The notes under the pieces are model-generated. The model had not been told where the DNA came from, ran no database searches, and saw only the letters and a list, made by a program, of their open reading frames with translations. The translations under genes and the position numbers were made by a program. A stretch of DNA of 64,000 bases, taken from the NCBI RefSeq assembly GCF_011601275.1, contig NZ_JAAOLY010000011.1, forward strand, positions 1-64,000, in the 5' to 3' direction. How positions within the stretch are numbered: the stretch's first letter is position 1; the number at the start of each line of letters is the position of its first letter. Of the stretch, positions 1 to 9,832 are shown in pieces. Origin of the DNA: Janthinobacterium lividum. GTDB taxonomy: Bacteria; Pseudomonadota; Gammaproteobacteria; Burkholderiales; Burkholderiaceae_D.

Positions 1-55
1 TGTGTAAGGCATGCCGCCAGCGTTCAATCTGAGCCAGGATCAAACTCTTCAGTTT
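1..55 (-). rRNA. rrs: 16S ribosomal RNA, 5' end (partial)
   Basis: The reverse complement reads as the first bases of a bacterial 16S rRNA, including the universal 27F site (AGAGTTTGATCCTGGCTCAG) and the following ATTGAACGCTGGCGGCATGC stretch typical of betaproteobacteria. By comparison with the E. coli 5' end the mature RNA should begin near position 55 and run off the left edge. The gene is transcribed away from the replication origin, as expected for an rrn operon. Confidence 0.97.
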
Positions 56-300
56 AATCTCTGTTACTTTGCCGTTTTACCGGCACCGTCATTGCTGACG
101 GGTCGCTCACTCAAAAAACTGACAGGCCACTACTTTCGTAGCGCCTATTTCATTATTTCTTGTGAACATTTGATATTTTAAGTTTTACGACAATCCGAAG
201 ATCATCGCTGCACTACATCAAATGCCCACACTTATCGACTGTTAATTGTTAAAGAACTGTATTCGGTACTGCTTTCGCGCTATCGACAAAGCGTTGTGTT
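56..300 (-). promoter_or_regulatory. rrn leader with boxA antitermination site
   Basis: This is the untranslated leader between the rRNA promoter and 16S. On the minus strand the bases at 247-260 read ACAGTTCTTTAACA, matching the boxA core (GTTCTTTAACA) bound by NusB/NusE to prevent premature termination. The following ATTAACAGTCGATAAGTGTGGGCATTTGATG-type leader is a familiar betaproteobacterial rrn sequence. Bases 61-240 are otherwise AT-rich leader that should hold the 5' half of the 16S processing stalk. No coding region is supported here. Confidence 0.85.
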
Positions 301-321
301 TGTCAGCTACGAAGAAGGAAG

Positions 322-365
322 AGTATGAAGCGTTTGCAGCATTTCGTCAACCTTCTTTTTCACCC
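322..365 (-). promoter_or_regulatory. Putative rRNA operon promoter
   Basis: On the minus strand a TTGACG -35 box (345-350) is separated by 17 bp from CATACT (322-327), a 4/6 match to the -10 box. An A-rich stretch (GTGAAAAAGAAGG) lies directly upstream of the -35 and resembles an UP element. The arrangement is that expected of an rrn P1 promoter, but the -10 is imperfect and a second promoter between here and boxA cannot be excluded. The remaining gap up to 444 holds nothing else I can support. Confidence 0.5.
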
Positions 366-444
366 TGCTTTACTCGGCATTTGCATGCGTCGTTCAGCGA
401 GGGGGCGAATTATAGCCAAGGCGACACGGCGGCGCAAGGGCCAT

Positions 445-1206
445 TTACGGCAAGACGAACGATTTCACCAGGGTCAGCTCGCCGGCGGCCCGCATCGGCA
501 CCTGGAAGCTCTGCAGCTTTTCGCGCGGCGTGCCTTCATTGGTGATGACCGATATGCGGGCGACGGTCAGCATGGCTGTGTTTTCGCCGCTGCCGTAGTA
601 ATTGACGTAGACGTGATAGTTGCCCTTCACTGGCGCCGAACTGGAAAATATCTCCGGGCCATAGCCGGTGGTCACGTCCACATCCAGCGCGCCGCCATCT
701 TTCAATACGCGATTGCCGTACCAGGCGTGGCCACCGTCCGGCGTGACCACATGCAGATCGAGGTCGGTGCCGACGCTGTCCCAAGACAGGACGACACGCA
801 GACGCGCCTGGGTCTTGCCCTGGTAGCTGTCGACAAACTGGGTGCGCGCGCGGCTCCTGCCATCGGGCGAGCGTACTTCCACACTGTTCGAGCCGCTGCC
901 GAAGCCATACGGGCGGCCATAACTACCGTCTTCGCCCACTTCCATCGGCATCGCCACGCCATTGACCACCAAGGTGGCGGGCTTGCCCTTGACAGCGCCT
1001 GCTATACGCCCCCGTATCTGCGCCGTTTCAGCTTGACCCGGCTGCAGGTTGACCGACGCGGCGGGGTAATTGACCGCTTGCGTATAGTCCTCGCGCGCAC
1101 CAGCCGAATTGCGCCAACCGCTCTTCGGTGCGTCAATTGTGACCTGGGCCTGCGCCCAGAGTGGCAATAGCATTAGCGGAATCGCGCAACGGATATAAAA
1201 ACTCAC
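445..1206 (-). CDS. yfaP: YfaP-like DUF2135 periplasmic protein
   Basis: The 253-residue protein has a signal peptide (residues 1-21, cleavage after AQA) and a C-terminal region typical of DUF2135: LSWDSVGTDLDLHVVTPDGGHAWYGN, followed by a 'GYGPEIF...G.Y.VYVNYYG' beta-sandwich pattern. Its biochemical role is unknown; it travels with the alpha-2-macroglobulin YfaS in the yfa operon. The GTG start at 1206 overlaps the yfaQ stop by GTGA, which suggests translational coupling; an ATG twelve codons in is a less likely start because it would shorten the signal peptide. It is the last gene of the operon and no clear intrinsic terminator follows it. Confidence 0.85.
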   Translation of the reverse strand: MSFYIRCAIPLMLLPLWAQAQVTIDAPKSGWRNSAGAREDYTQAVNYPAASVNLQPGQAETAQIRGRIAGAVKGKPATLVVNGVAMPMEVGEDGSYGRPYGFGSGSNSVEVRSPDGRSRARTQFVDSYQGKTQARLRVVLSWDSVGTDLDLHVVTPDGGHAWYGNRVLKDGGALDVDVTTGYGPEIFSSSAPVKGNYHVYVNYYGSGENTAMLTVARISVITNEGTPREKLQSFQVPMRAAGELTLVKSFVLP

Positions 1207-2885
1207 AGGGCCTCCAGGTTAAGGTCGACGAGCCGGCGGGCCAGCCGCTCGACATATTCTTCGTCCTGGCCACGCGGATGACGGCGCAGGCCAAGGTGTA
1301 AATATTCATGGGCCAGGGTGATGCGGTCTTCGCGCGTGGCCAGCGGCCGCATGTAGATACGGTTGCGCGACTGCTCCGAATACGGCGCGCCGCTCTGCAA
1401 GGCGCAGACCAGCGGCGCTTGCGGCGGTGCCTCGTAACCGGCCTCGCGCAGCAGCACGCGCTGCCAGCGCGGCACGGACTGCGCCAGCCAATCCTCGTTC
1501 TGCGCCAGGCGGCGGCAACGCGCGCCAGTGTTGCCAACGGTGCTCAGCGCGCCGCCAGGATAAGCCGCCGCCAGCAATTCATCATAGTGCTTGCCTTGTC
1601 TGGCCTGGCCCACCGCCTCGCTCCACGCCATCGTGCCCTCGGACGCCTGGTTACTGTGATAGCGCACGGTGACGCCATCGACGATCAATTGATCAGTCCA
1701 GTGCGCAATCGCCAAGGCCGCCGGCGTGGCGGGGCTGGGACTGACGCGCTGGGTCGCGCTGCTGTCGGCGATCTGCTGGCAGCCCGCCACCGTCACCGCG
1801 TTCTGCTGCAGATACGTGCGCGCGGCGACTGCCAGCGCCTTGGCCGCTTCCGGCTCACTAGTACTCGCTTCGCGATCGAGCACGCGCGCCACATATTCAT
1901 TGACGCCGAAGCGGCCGCGCAGTTGCGGGCGGCCGCCCCTCTCTTGCAGCAGCATCAGTTCACCGCTACTGCGCAAAGCGAGGTTCTGGCCATTTTCGAA
2001 CTGCACATGGTAGCGGCCATTCAGCGGCCCAACCGCAGCCACGCCACGCTCGCCGCGCACGGCACGGATCGGATAGCGCTTGAAGTAATCGACCACCACA
2101 CAGCCGCCATCGTCGGCCGCGCCCACTTTCGGCAAGCTGGCGGCCAGCCTGGGCGCCCACTGTTCAAAGACATTGCTGCTGCCGCCCGCGCCGCCAAACC
2201 AGATCGGCGTGCCGTCGGCCAGCCAGCCGGCCGCGCCGCCGATACGTTCGTCTGCCCGGCGCTGCTGGTGCCAGGAGTATGTTTTTACACGCAGTTGGCT
2301 GCCAAACCAGCGTGCAGTGCCGGCGCCGCGCCCATCGAGCACCACGCGCAGCAGCGCCGCTTCGGCGTCCACGCGGCTGGCGGCCGGGATGCTGTCCAGC
2401 GCGCGCAGCAGACTGTCCAGGCGCACCATGCGCTTTGGTGCCAGCTGCGCAGGGTCGGACAGCCAGGCAAAGTCGCCTGCCGGCGCCACGCCCAGGCGGC
2501 CAGTCCAGTACTGGCGCCATGAGGCCGGCGCGATCATCAGCCGCTTGGGAGAGAAAAATGGGCCGCACGATTGCGCCAGCGCCGCGTCATGGCCGATGCT
2601 CTGGCCCGCATCGCAGCAATACACTTCTTCCGGATCGCGGCCGCCGCAACGGTAATCCGGCATCGCCACCTTGCTATCACTCGCATACACATATACGAAC
2701 AGCTTCCACAGGCTGGCCAGCGGCAGTTGCCGCGCGCCGTCAAACGGCGGCGGCGCTGCGCCGCCCTGGCGCAGCTGCCGCACTTCCATCTTGCCGTCGC
2801 GCCACCAGGCCACGTCCAGCGATGCAGACCGGGCAGGAGCGGCCAGCAGCAAGGCAGCCATCAAAGCAGGACGTACAAGGCCCAT
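1203..2885 (-). CDS. yfaQ: YfaQ-like DUF2300 protein with SxxK, SpoIID-like and HExxH signatures
   Basis: The 560-residue exported protein (signal residues 1-21) is recognised as YfaQ/DUF2300 from its operon position and sequence style. Seen directly: SLWK at 58-61 (SxxK), SCG at 106-108, KTY at 201-203 followed by GWLADGTPIWFGG, an order like the three motifs of penicillin-binding-protein folds. Residues about 325-360 (EYVARVLDREA...EAAKALAVAARTYL) match the SpoIID/LytB core, with E339 at the place of the SpoIID glutamate. HEYLH at 526-530 is an HExxH zinc motif. A cell-wall role is inferred. The ATG at 2885 gives a TGATG junction with yfaS; a GTG at 2888 is an alternative start. Confidence 0.8.
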   Translation of the reverse strand: MGLVRPALMAALLLAAPARSASLDVAWWRDGKMEVRQLRQGGAAPPPFDGARQLPLASLWKLFVYVYASDSKVAMPDYRCGGRDPEEVYCCDAGQSIGHDAALAQSCGPFFSPKRLMIAPASWRQYWTGRLGVAPAGDFAWLSDPAQLAPKRMVRLDSLLRALDSIPAASRVDAEAALLRVVLDGRGAGTARWFGSQLRVKTYSWHQQRRADERIGGAAGWLADGTPIWFGGAGGSSNVFEQWAPRLAASLPKVGAADDGGCVVVDYFKRYPIRAVRGERGVAAVGPLNGRYHVQFENGQNLALRSSGELMLLQERGGRPQLRGRFGVNEYVARVLDREASTSEPEAAKALAVAARTYLQQNAVTVAGCQQIADSSATQRVSPSPATPAALAIAHWTDQLIVDGVTVRYHSNQASEGTMAWSEAVGQARQGKHYDELLAAAYPGGALSTVGNTGARCRRLAQNEDWLAQSVPRWQRVLLREAGYEAPPQAPLVCALQSGAPYSEQSRNRIYMRPLATREDRITLAHEYLHLGLRRHPRGQDEEYVERLARRLVDLNLEAL

Positions 2886-5800
2886 CACTCGACCTTCAGC
2901 GCGCGCGTGGCCTTGCCGTCGCCTTCGAAGGCTTTCTGCTCCGGCTGGTACATGCGGTAAAAACGCGCAGGCGGCAGCACGTAACTGCCCTTCTGCGCAA
3001 AGCGCAGCAAATGGCGCACCGTCACCTCGCCGGCCAAAGGCTCGATCGGCACGGCGTAGCCGTCGCGGCGCTCGGTGTGGCGCGCGCGTTCCAGCGCGGC
3101 CGGCTTGTCGCCCGCCATGACCATGCCCCAGGTAGTCGATTCGACCATGGCGCCAGGCGGCAGCGCCACTTCCAGCAAGCCAAAACGGTGCTTCGCGCCC
3201 GGTGCCGCTTTTAAAGTGATTTCATCGAGGTACAGCGCGTCCGTGCTGAGCGCTTCGCCCGGCTTGACCAGTTCCGTCGTGTAACCGCCCTTGCCCGCCT
3301 TCATGCGCAGGATGCGACGCTCGACGGCGACCGGCAAGGTTTGCGCTTCGGCCGCGTGGCTGTCGTACTGCAGCACGGCCACCGTGCCGGCCGACGCCGG
3401 TGCGGCGAGACGTAATTTATCCGGCGCGCCCTTGGCGTCCGTCCAGCGCCAGACCGGCGGGCCGCTGCGGCTGTCGCGTTTTTGCCAAGCGCCGTCCAGC
3501 GCGACGGCCGGGCCCTTGCCGAACGATACGCCACCCAGCTTCTTTTGCACCCACATCAAGGTCATCGCGCGGTCCAGGGTCGGCATCTCGGCGCGCACGC
3601 CGGCCAGCACCGCGTCGGCCTGTGATGGAGGCACTTCGCCGGCCAGCATCAGCAAGGCTTGCGCCACCGGCGCTTTCGATACACTCAGCACCTGCCATGC
3701 GCTGGCCACTTGCAGCTGCAGCCCATGCGGCAGGGCGATGCCGTTCTGGCTGGCGACCAGCGCCACCAGACCAAGGCCCATCGCTTGCGCTTCGCGGTCA
3801 GACGCTCCGCCCAGCAGCAGGCTGCTCGTGTCGCCAGGTTGGCGCGGCTTGCCGCCCAGGACGGCAATCGCGCTGTCGTCCACGAGTCCCGCCGCCAGGG
3901 TCTGCGTGGGCAGGCCCATCTCGCGCGCCATCCACAGCACCAGCGCGCGGTCGCCCATCGCATCCTTCAAACCATGCTCGCTGTAGACGGCCAGCAGCTT
4001 GTTCCAATGTTCGGGCGGCAGCTCGATGCGCAGCGCGCGCGCCGCGTACCAATCGGCGTAATAGGCGTAGGCCGTCATCAATGCATTGCCAGCCGTGGCA
4101 TTGCCCCACCAGCCGAAGACGGCGTTCGGACCCGCCATCGATACCAGGCGCAGGCGTTGAGCCGTGAGCAGCGTTTGCAAACGTTCGCTTGCCGCGCCCG
4201 CATCCGGCCCCAGGCTTTGCGTGGCCAGCGCCAGCGGAATCAAACGGCTGGCCGTCTGCTCGACGCAGCCATACGGATAGTCGATCAGGTCGTCGGCAAT
4301 GCGCGCGAACTGGCTGGCCGCTCCCTGGGCGAACGAGACGCGGATATTGCGCGCGTCCGCCGGCAGCTTGAGTGGAATATCAGCGGTGGCGCCATCGAGC
4401 GGCAGCACCAAGGAGCGCGGGCTGCTCCACGCGGCGGGCAAGGTTTGCATGGCCGTGTCCAAGGCGTCGACCAGCTTGCCACTCTGTTTCAGCTCGAGGC
4501 GCAGCGGCCCGCCGCCAGCGGCCAACGGAAATTCGACGTAGTTGACACCCGGTTTGGCGGTCAATTTTTCCGTCTTCGGCTGTGCCCCGCCCGAGAGAAC
4601 CACGTCGAGCGCCTGCTCCTTGCCCGTCTGGTTGAACACGGCCACCGAGGCACGCGGCGCATCGCCGGCGCGCATCCAGTCAGGCGCCGTCCACTTGGCA
4701 TAGAAATTTTTATCGGAACGCAGATAGGCCGTGCGCTGACCGACGCGCCCCTGTTCATCCATCGCGCGCCCGGTGATCCTCCAGCGGGTCAGCGCGTCGG
4801 GCATGGTAAAACTCACGCGCGCGTTGCCATTCGCGTCGGTCTTCAGCGATGGCGCCCAGTAGGCCGTATCAATATTGTCGCGGCGCGGACGTTCCAGCAC
4901 CTTGACGCCCCGCTCGTTGTAATTGTGGCGCGCGGGCGCGCCGGCCGTGCGGCCTTGTGCCATATCGTAGCTGATGAAGGACAGGCTGGCTGTGGTGCGC
5001 ACGTTGTTGCGGCGCGGATGATAGAAGAAGTCGCCGATGTCCGGTGCGATTTCCGGCTGCAGCACATAGATCATTTCATCGACCACGCCCAGCGCCACCA
5101 TCGTGCTCAAGGGCTTGCCATCGAGCGTGGCCTTCACGTCCAGCGTGACCTTCTCGCCCGGCTGGTAGACCTCCTTGTCGCTCTTGAACTGCAGCGCGAT
5201 GCGCGGCTCGATCACTTGCAGGCCGGCGTTCTCGAAGACGAAGTCGCCATTACGCGTGTACGCCACCGAGAACGTCATGTTCGGGCCATGCTCGTCCTTG
5301 ACGGGTATGCGCACGCGCCACTGCCGCGGCGCCACGCGCTTTGCCTGGTACCAGTCGGCGGCGCCGGCCATCAGGCCATGGTGCTCCACCTTGTCGCGCT
5401 CGAGCGTCAACAACGCTTGGTCGACCTTGTCGGAAAACGTGATCAGCGCCTCGGCGGTGTCGCCAGGGCGGTAGCGGGCGCGGTCCAGCACGATCTCGAT
5501 GCTGCCCGGCGTCGTCTGCACGCCATCGCCGGCGACCCAATGGCTGGCGGCCGCCAGCAGGTTGCCGCGCTCGTCGCGCAGCGCCAGCTGGTACGAGCCC
5601 GATGCGGGGAACGTCACGTCCCAGCCCTTGGCGTCTGGATCGAACGCACCGTCGGTCTTGCTCTGTTTTTCCAGCTGCACCATCTCCCATCGCACGGGCT
5701 TGGCCGCGCCCTGGCCATCGGCCAGCAAATCAAAATGCACGGCCTGGCCCGGATCGGAAAACTGGCGCACGGCCTTCAACTGATAAGTGGTGATCGAGCG

Positions 5801-7417
5801 TTCGATCATCAGCTCGCGCGTCGCCTTGACGCGGTAGGCCGCGCCATCGGTCGCCAGCACGGTCAAGATGTAGCGCGAGGGATCGGCGGCGGGCGGCAAG
5901 CTGAAGTCGACATTGCCGCTGCCGTCGCTCGTCACTTCCTCGGTTTTCAAGGCCACGGGAAACAGGCCACTGTAGCGCAGTTCGCCTTCGACCATGGTGT
6001 TTTGCTGGCCGCGCAAGGACAAGGTCATCTTCGCGTTTTTCACGGGTTTGCCATCCGGGTAGCGCAGCGCGATACTGCCCTTGACCGCCTCGCCCGTCTT
6101 GAATTCGGGCTTCGATGGCTGGACATTGATTTCAAAGTGCGGCTTGACGTATTCAGCCACGCGGAAGGCCGCGCCATACACGCCATCCTTGTAATTGAAG
6201 CGCAGTTCATAACCGCCGGCGGTCGCTTCCGTGGGCAGGCGGAAGCGCGTGTCGGCGCCCGTGTCGCCGGACAGCTGCAGCGTTTGCGTCAGCAGCGGCG
6301 TGCCGTTCGGATTGAGCACGCTCAAGCTGATCGGCGCCGCGCTTGCCGCCTGCGAGTTGCGTGCGGAGGTAAATTCGCGTCCCAAAAACTTGATGTTGAC
6401 TTCGTCGCCCGGCCGGTACAGAGGCCGGTCCGTCACCGCATAGATCTTGGTGTTGTAGATTTCGCTGTCATAGTAAAAATTCTCGGACACGAACACGCCG
6501 CCGGCGCCGTCCTGGCCCAGCACATAGGTGTGTTCGGGGCTGCCGCGCTCGAGCGAGGCGACACCATCGGCACCGGTGACAGCCGACTGCAGCACGCCGG
6601 TGCCGTCCGTCCACGCCACATTGGCGCCCGCCACGGCGGCGCTGTTGTCGCGCCGCGCCGTCCACACCAGCATCTGGCCGGACGATACCTTGGTGACAGC
6701 CACCGTGTCCGACACAAATACCAAAGTGGTGGCGCGGTGCTCGCCGATGATCGCTTCGATCAGGTACAAACCCGGCTTGCGTTTGCCCAGCGGGATCATC
6801 ACGTTACCGGCGCCGGCGACGATGAAGTCGCTGCTGGAGCCATCGAGCTTGACGCCTTTCGGCGGTGCGATGGCCTTGGCTTGCCAGATCGGATAACGAA
6901 AACTGTCGACCAGCTCCATGCCCTTGATCGGCTTGTACTGCGGATGGTTGGCGAACACGGTGCGCCGGCGAATCGCGTCGTTGGTCGCCAGTTGCGGCTG
7001 TTCCTTCGTGACCGCAAGGCGCGCCTCGCCGGAAAACAGCTTGCGCCAGGCCAGGCGCGACTGCTTCCACCAGCTATCCCACAAAAAGCTCAAGGTGTTG
7101 GCCAGGCCCTCGCCCTGGTAATTGCCCTCGACCTGGATGCGGTGCAGATTGCGCTGTTTTTTGAGGAACTCCATCGGTTCGGGCACGCGGTAGACGACGA
7201 TGTCGGCGCCCGAATACGCTTCCAGGTTCATGCGCCCCATGTCGCGACCCGGCACCTCGAGGCGCACGCGCGCTTCATCAAGACTGCCGTAACTGGCGTC
7301 CGACAGCAGGAAGAACGGTTCACCCTTGAAGGTCGTGTAATTGCTTGTCTCGCGCTGCTGCGCGGAGGCGTTGCCCAGCATGAGCAGCGCCAGAAAGCCC
7401 ATAAATAACAGCTTCAT
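2885..7417 (-). CDS. yfaS: YfaS-like bacterial alpha-2-macroglobulin
   Basis: The 1510-residue protein begins with a cleavable signal peptide (about 1-19, cleavage near NASA/QQ) and has no lipobox, so it should be periplasmic and soluble. It shows alpha-2-macroglobulin features: tandem MG beta domains (for example [25 protein letters not shown]-like region around [27 protein letters not shown]), then [14 protein letters not shown] at about 1049-1062, which holds the CxEQ thioester motif (C1051 to Q1054), and a helical thioester domain. Such proteins are thought to trap invading proteases. The longest open frame extends 134 codons upstream, but ATG at 7417 overlaps the yfaT stop by ATGA and directly precedes the signal peptide. 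The gene sits in the yfaA-T-S-Q-P operon. Confidence 0.93.
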   Translation of the reverse strand: MKLLFMGFLALLMLGNASAQQRETSNYTTFKGEPFFLLSDASYGSLDEARVRLEVPGRDMGRMNLEAYSGADIVVYRVPEPMEFLKKQRNLHRIQVEGNYQGEGLANTLSFLWDSWWKQSRLAWRKLFSGEARLAVTKEQPQLATNDAIRRRTVFANHPQYKPIKGMELVDSFRYPIWQAKAIAPPKGVKLDGSSSDFIVAGAGNVMIPLGKRKPGLYLIEAIIGEHRATTLVFVSDTVAVTKVSSGQMLVWTARRDNSAAVAGANVAWTDGTGVLQSAVTGADGVASLERGSPEHTYVLGQDGAGGVFVSENFYYDSEIYNTKIYAVTDRPLYRPGDEVNIKFLGREFTSARNSQAASAAPISLSVLNPNGTPLLTQTLQLSGDTGADTRFRLPTEATAGGYELRFNYKDGVYGAAFRVAEYVKPHFEINVQPSKPEFKTGEAVKGSIALRYPDGKPVKNAKMTLSLRGQQNTMVEGELRYSGLFPVALKTEEVTSDGSGNVDFSLPPAADPSRYILTVLATDGAAYRVKATRELMIERSITTYQLKAVRQFSDPGQAVHFDLLADGQGAAKPVRWEMVQLEKQSKTDGAFDPDAKGWDVTFPASGSYQLALRDERGNLLAAASHWVAGDGVQTTPGSIEIVLDRARYRPGDTAEALITFSDKVDQALLTLERDKVEHHGLMAGAADWYQAKRVAPRQWRVRIPVKDEHGPNMTFSVAYTRNGDFVFENAGLQVIEPRIALQFKSDKEVYQPGEKVTLDVKATLDGKPLSTMVALGVVDEMIYVLQPEIAPDIGDFFYHPRRNNVRTTASLSFISYDMAQGRTAGAPARHNYNERGVKVLERPRRDNIDTAYWAPSLKTDANGNARVSFTMPDALTRWRITGRAMDEQGRVGQRTAYLRSDKNFYAKWTAPDWMRAGDAPRASVAVFNQTGKEQALDVVLSGGAQPKTEKLTAKPGVNYVEFPLAAGGGPLRLELKQSGKLVDALDTAMQTLPAAWSSPRSLVLPLDGATADIPLKLPADARNIRVSFAQGAASQFARIADDLIDYPYGCVEQTASRLIPLALATQSLGPDAGAASERLQTLLTAQRLRLVSMAGPNAVFGWWGNATAGNALMTAYAYYADWYAARALRIELPPEHWNKLLAVYSEHGLKDAMGDRALVLWMAREMGLPTQTLAAGLVDDSAIAVLGGKPRQPGDTSSLLLGGASDREAQAMGLGLVALVASQNGIALPHGLQLQVASAWQVLSVSKAPVAQALLMLAGEVPPSQADAVLAGVRAEMPTLDRAMTLMWVQKKLGGVSFGKGPAVALDGAWQKRDSRSGPPVWRWTDAKGAPDKLRLAAPASAGTVAVLQYDSHAAEAQTLPVAVERRILRMKAGKGGYTTELVKPGEALSTDALYLDEITLKAAPGAKHRFGLLEVALPPGAMVESTTWGMVMAGDKPAALERARHTERRDGYAVPIEPLAGEVTVRHLLRFAQKGSYVLPPARFYRMYQPEQKAFEGDGKATRALKVE

Positions 7418-8094
7418 GACAGGAACGCCAGCCGGAACACACCGGCGAAATTGGGATTGTTGACCACAGGTTGCCACCGCGTGTCCTTCCAGCTCGTAAG
7501 TTCTTTGATATCGACGGTCCGCAGACCATTGTCGTCGGGGGTGACGGTGCCGGTGTGGTAAGCGATGCGCGCCCCCATCCAGACCATCAAATGCTGTTCG
7601 TCGCCCTGGTCGAAAAACAGCAGGTCGCCGGGCAGCGCCTGGCTGATTTCGCGGGCGATGAAGCGGCTGTTGTGCTGCACCAGCGCCAGCGCCGTGACGA
7701 AGTGGCCGACATTGCCACCTGTCTGCACCCAGCGGTTGCGCAAGGCGGCCTGCTTCGCATCCAACTCCAGCTCGGGCGGCAGGCGCCGGTCGCTGGCGAT
7801 GCCGTTCGCATGCAGCCACTTCGCGTCATGCACAGTGAGCGCTTCGTTGACGGCAAAGCGCACCAGGCCGGCGCAATCGCGGTGCGTCCAGCGCGGCGAC
7901 GGGCCACGCTCGATCTGCGCGTTGACGATGCGCAGCATCCAGGCCTGGAAGGCGCGGCTCTGCGCCTGCGACAGCTGCACTTGCGGCTCGGCGGCCGCGC
8001 GCAAGGCCCACGCGGGCATTGCCACGGTGGCGGCGCAGGCCGCCAGCCAGCGCAAGGCGGCACGGCGTCCATGCCGCCCATGCCACAGCGTCAT
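7414..8094 (-). CDS. yfaT: YfaT-like DUF1175 protein, NlpC/P60-like
   Basis: The 226-residue protein carries a twin-arginine-like N-terminus ([22 protein letters not shown]) and should be exported. The DUF1175 core shows [13 protein letters not shown] (C74), PGDLLFF (155-161) and QHLMVWMG (H168), which is the Cys-His arrangement of NlpC/P60 peptidoglycan peptidases; that functional reading is inference. The start at 8094 was chosen because it overlaps the yfaA stop by ATGA, exactly as the 3' end overlaps yfaS; a start 11 codons further upstream is possible. Confidence 0.82.
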   Translation of the reverse strand: MTLWHGRHGRRAALRWLAACAATVAMPAWALRAAAEPQVQLSQAQSRAFQAWMLRIVNAQIERGPSPRWTHRDCAGLVRFAVNEALTVHDAKWLHANGIASDRRLPPELELDAKQAALRNRWVQTGGNVGHFVTALALVQHNSRFIAREISQALPGDLLFFDQGDEQHLMVWMGARIAYHTGTVTPDDNGLRTVDIKELTSWKDTRWQPVVNNPNFAGVFRLAFLS

Positions 8095-9698
8095 CGCCCG
8101 GCCTCCTGCCATTCCAGCGCTTCCCACGACGTGCCGCTGGTTGGCTGCCGCTTGAGCACCATGCGCAGCGGCGGATATTTTTTCAAGGCGTTCAGGCGCG
8201 GCACCAGGTGTTCGTTGGCGGCCGCGCGCAAGACCGGTTCATTATTCGCCGGCAGGGTGTCGAAGGCTTCCAGCTGGATCAGCCGGGCCAGCGACGCCGG
8301 CGCGATCAGGCCGATGGTGCGCGCGCCATCGGGCAGCAGGTCGCTGGCGGCCGGCGCCTGCTTGCGGCGCACGGCCAGCACCTGGTCCACCAGCTTGCCG
8401 TCGGCGGAAAAGACAACGGTATTGCCGGCCACGGCCAGCGCCGGCGTGGACTGGCCCAGCGCCGTGGCGACGCTGCGCTCCCAACGAACGGCGCCATCCT
8501 TCCCTGTGGTCTTGCGCACGGGGTCCTTGCCGCCAATGGCCGCCTCGAACAGGCTGCCATAGACAGCGTCATCGCCGGCCTGCGCACTGCGGGTGGCGAC
8601 AAACACGGGCGTATGCAGGCGCGAAGTACCGTACCAGCACGCGGCGGCGGGGCCTTGCAGGTGCCCGGCCAGCGGCGCCACCGGCTCCGATGTCTTGCTG
8701 CCCAGGCGCTTGAGCACGGGCTGCAGCGCGGTCCAGTCGACCGGCACGCTGAAACAGGCGCTCGGGTTGTGCGGCAGCACGGGCCACAAGGCGCTGCTGT
8801 CGTAGCCACCGTTTTTCAGTTTGTCGGCATTGAGCAGCACCTTCGATTGCCAGGCGCCCTGTTGAAAATCGAAGCGCAGCGCCTCTAACGCGCCAAAGAA
8901 AGGCTGGTAGCCGAACGACAGGAAGTCAGCCTTGACGGCGATGCTGTGGCCCTCGGGCGCGGCGCCGTCGAGATGGAACTGCGCATGAAAGACGTTCTGT
9001 TTAGCCGGCTCCGGCGCCAGCAGGCTGGCCACGGTTTTCTCGGCCGTGCCGTCGCCATGCTTGCCATCGCTGCCGCCATACAGCATGCCGGGATGGGACA
9101 GGATGACCAGGCGCTGGCCATGCGCGGCAAACAGCAAGGTGCGCTGGTAAGCATAGTTCAGCGCATACACGGGCACCTGGCCGCCATCGACGCGCAAGCT
9201 GCCGGCCACGCGCATCTGCGTATCCTTCAGGGCGATCTTGCCCGCTTCCTCGAGCAAGCGCGTGAGCTGGCTGCGCGACACGGCAATCGCAAAGTGCTTG
9301 AGCGAGCCGTCGGCGTCGCGCCACAAGGCCACTTCCGCCGGCTGGTCCAGCACCATGCGCAGCAACTGGTCGCCCCAGCCCAGCTCATGTTCATAGGCGA
9401 TGCGGCGCAAACTGCCCTTCAGGCCCAGCCGGTCTTCGCTCTGCTCGTAATAGAACAGGAAATCCTCGCGCAGCACGTCGCGCGCCAGCGGCACCGTCAG
9501 CAAGTCGCGCGGCAAGGCCGACAAGCTTTTCGTGCGGACCAGCGCATCGGGCCGGGATAAATCGAGCTTCAAGCTGTTGACCGGCCCCATCACGCCCCAG
9601 CCGAAAACCCGGTAGCCGACCAGTGCGGCCGCTACCACGGCCACGCCGGCCAGCGTCCCGAGCAGGACTTTTTTATTGAGTACTTTTTTCGCCTGCAC
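8091..9698 (-). CDS. yfaA: YfaA-like DUF2138 protein
   Basis: This 535-residue protein has one N-terminal membrane segment (about residues 10-30, [22 protein letters not shown]) and a large remainder, presumably periplasmic, that matches the DUF2138 style ([30 protein letters not shown]). Function is unknown. It is the first gene of the five-gene yfa operon. The start is GTG at 9698, preceded eight bases upstream by an AAGGAT ribosome binding site. Upstream bases 9699-9832 are AT-rich and contain two direct copies of ATTGACAA, but no promoter could be assigned with confidence. Confidence 0.85.
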   Translation of the reverse strand: MQAKKVLNKKVLLGTLAGVAVVAAALVGYRVFGWGVMGPVNSLKLDLSRPDALVRTKSLSALPRDLLTVPLARDVLREDFLFYYEQSEDRLGLKGSLRRIAYEHELGWGDQLLRMVLDQPAEVALWRDADGSLKHFAIAVSRSQLTRLLEEAGKIALKDTQMRVAGSLRVDGGQVPVYALNYAYQRTLLFAAHGQRLVILSHPGMLYGGSDGKHGDGTAEKTVASLLAPEPAKQNVFHAQFHLDGAAPEGHSIAVKADFLSFGYQPFFGALEALRFDFQQGAWQSKVLLNADKLKNGGYDSSALWPVLPHNPSACFSVPVDWTALQPVLKRLGSKTSEPVAPLAGHLQGPAAACWYGTSRLHTPVFVATRSAQAGDDAVYGSLFEAAIGGKDPVRKTTGKDGAVRWERSVATALGQSTPALAVAGNTVVFSADGKLVDQVLAVRRKQAPAASDLLPDGARTIGLIAPASLARLIQLEAFDTLPANNEPVLRAAANEHLVPRLNALKKYPPLRMVLKRQPTSGTSWEALEWQEAGR

Positions 9699-9832
9699 CT
9701 TGTATCCTTTTAGCCTGCCACAGCATTGACAAGTTAGTAATTATTGACAAATGGTAACATGGCATTTGTTGCCGCAGCGCACAGCTGACGCGACAGCGTA
9801 AAATAGCGGTTTCGCCGTTTTCATCGCCTCCC

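Noticed and set aside
3659..7408. A 1249-codon open frame on the plus strand opposite yfaS
   Set aside because: It is fully antisense to a well-supported alpha-2-macroglobulin gene; its protein is rich in Arg, His and Gln and has no domain. Long antisense frames are usual in high-G+C DNA.
9726..9772. Two TTGACA hexamers upstream of the radical SAM gene
   Set aside because: Neither has a -10 box at 16-18 bp, so no promoter is claimed.
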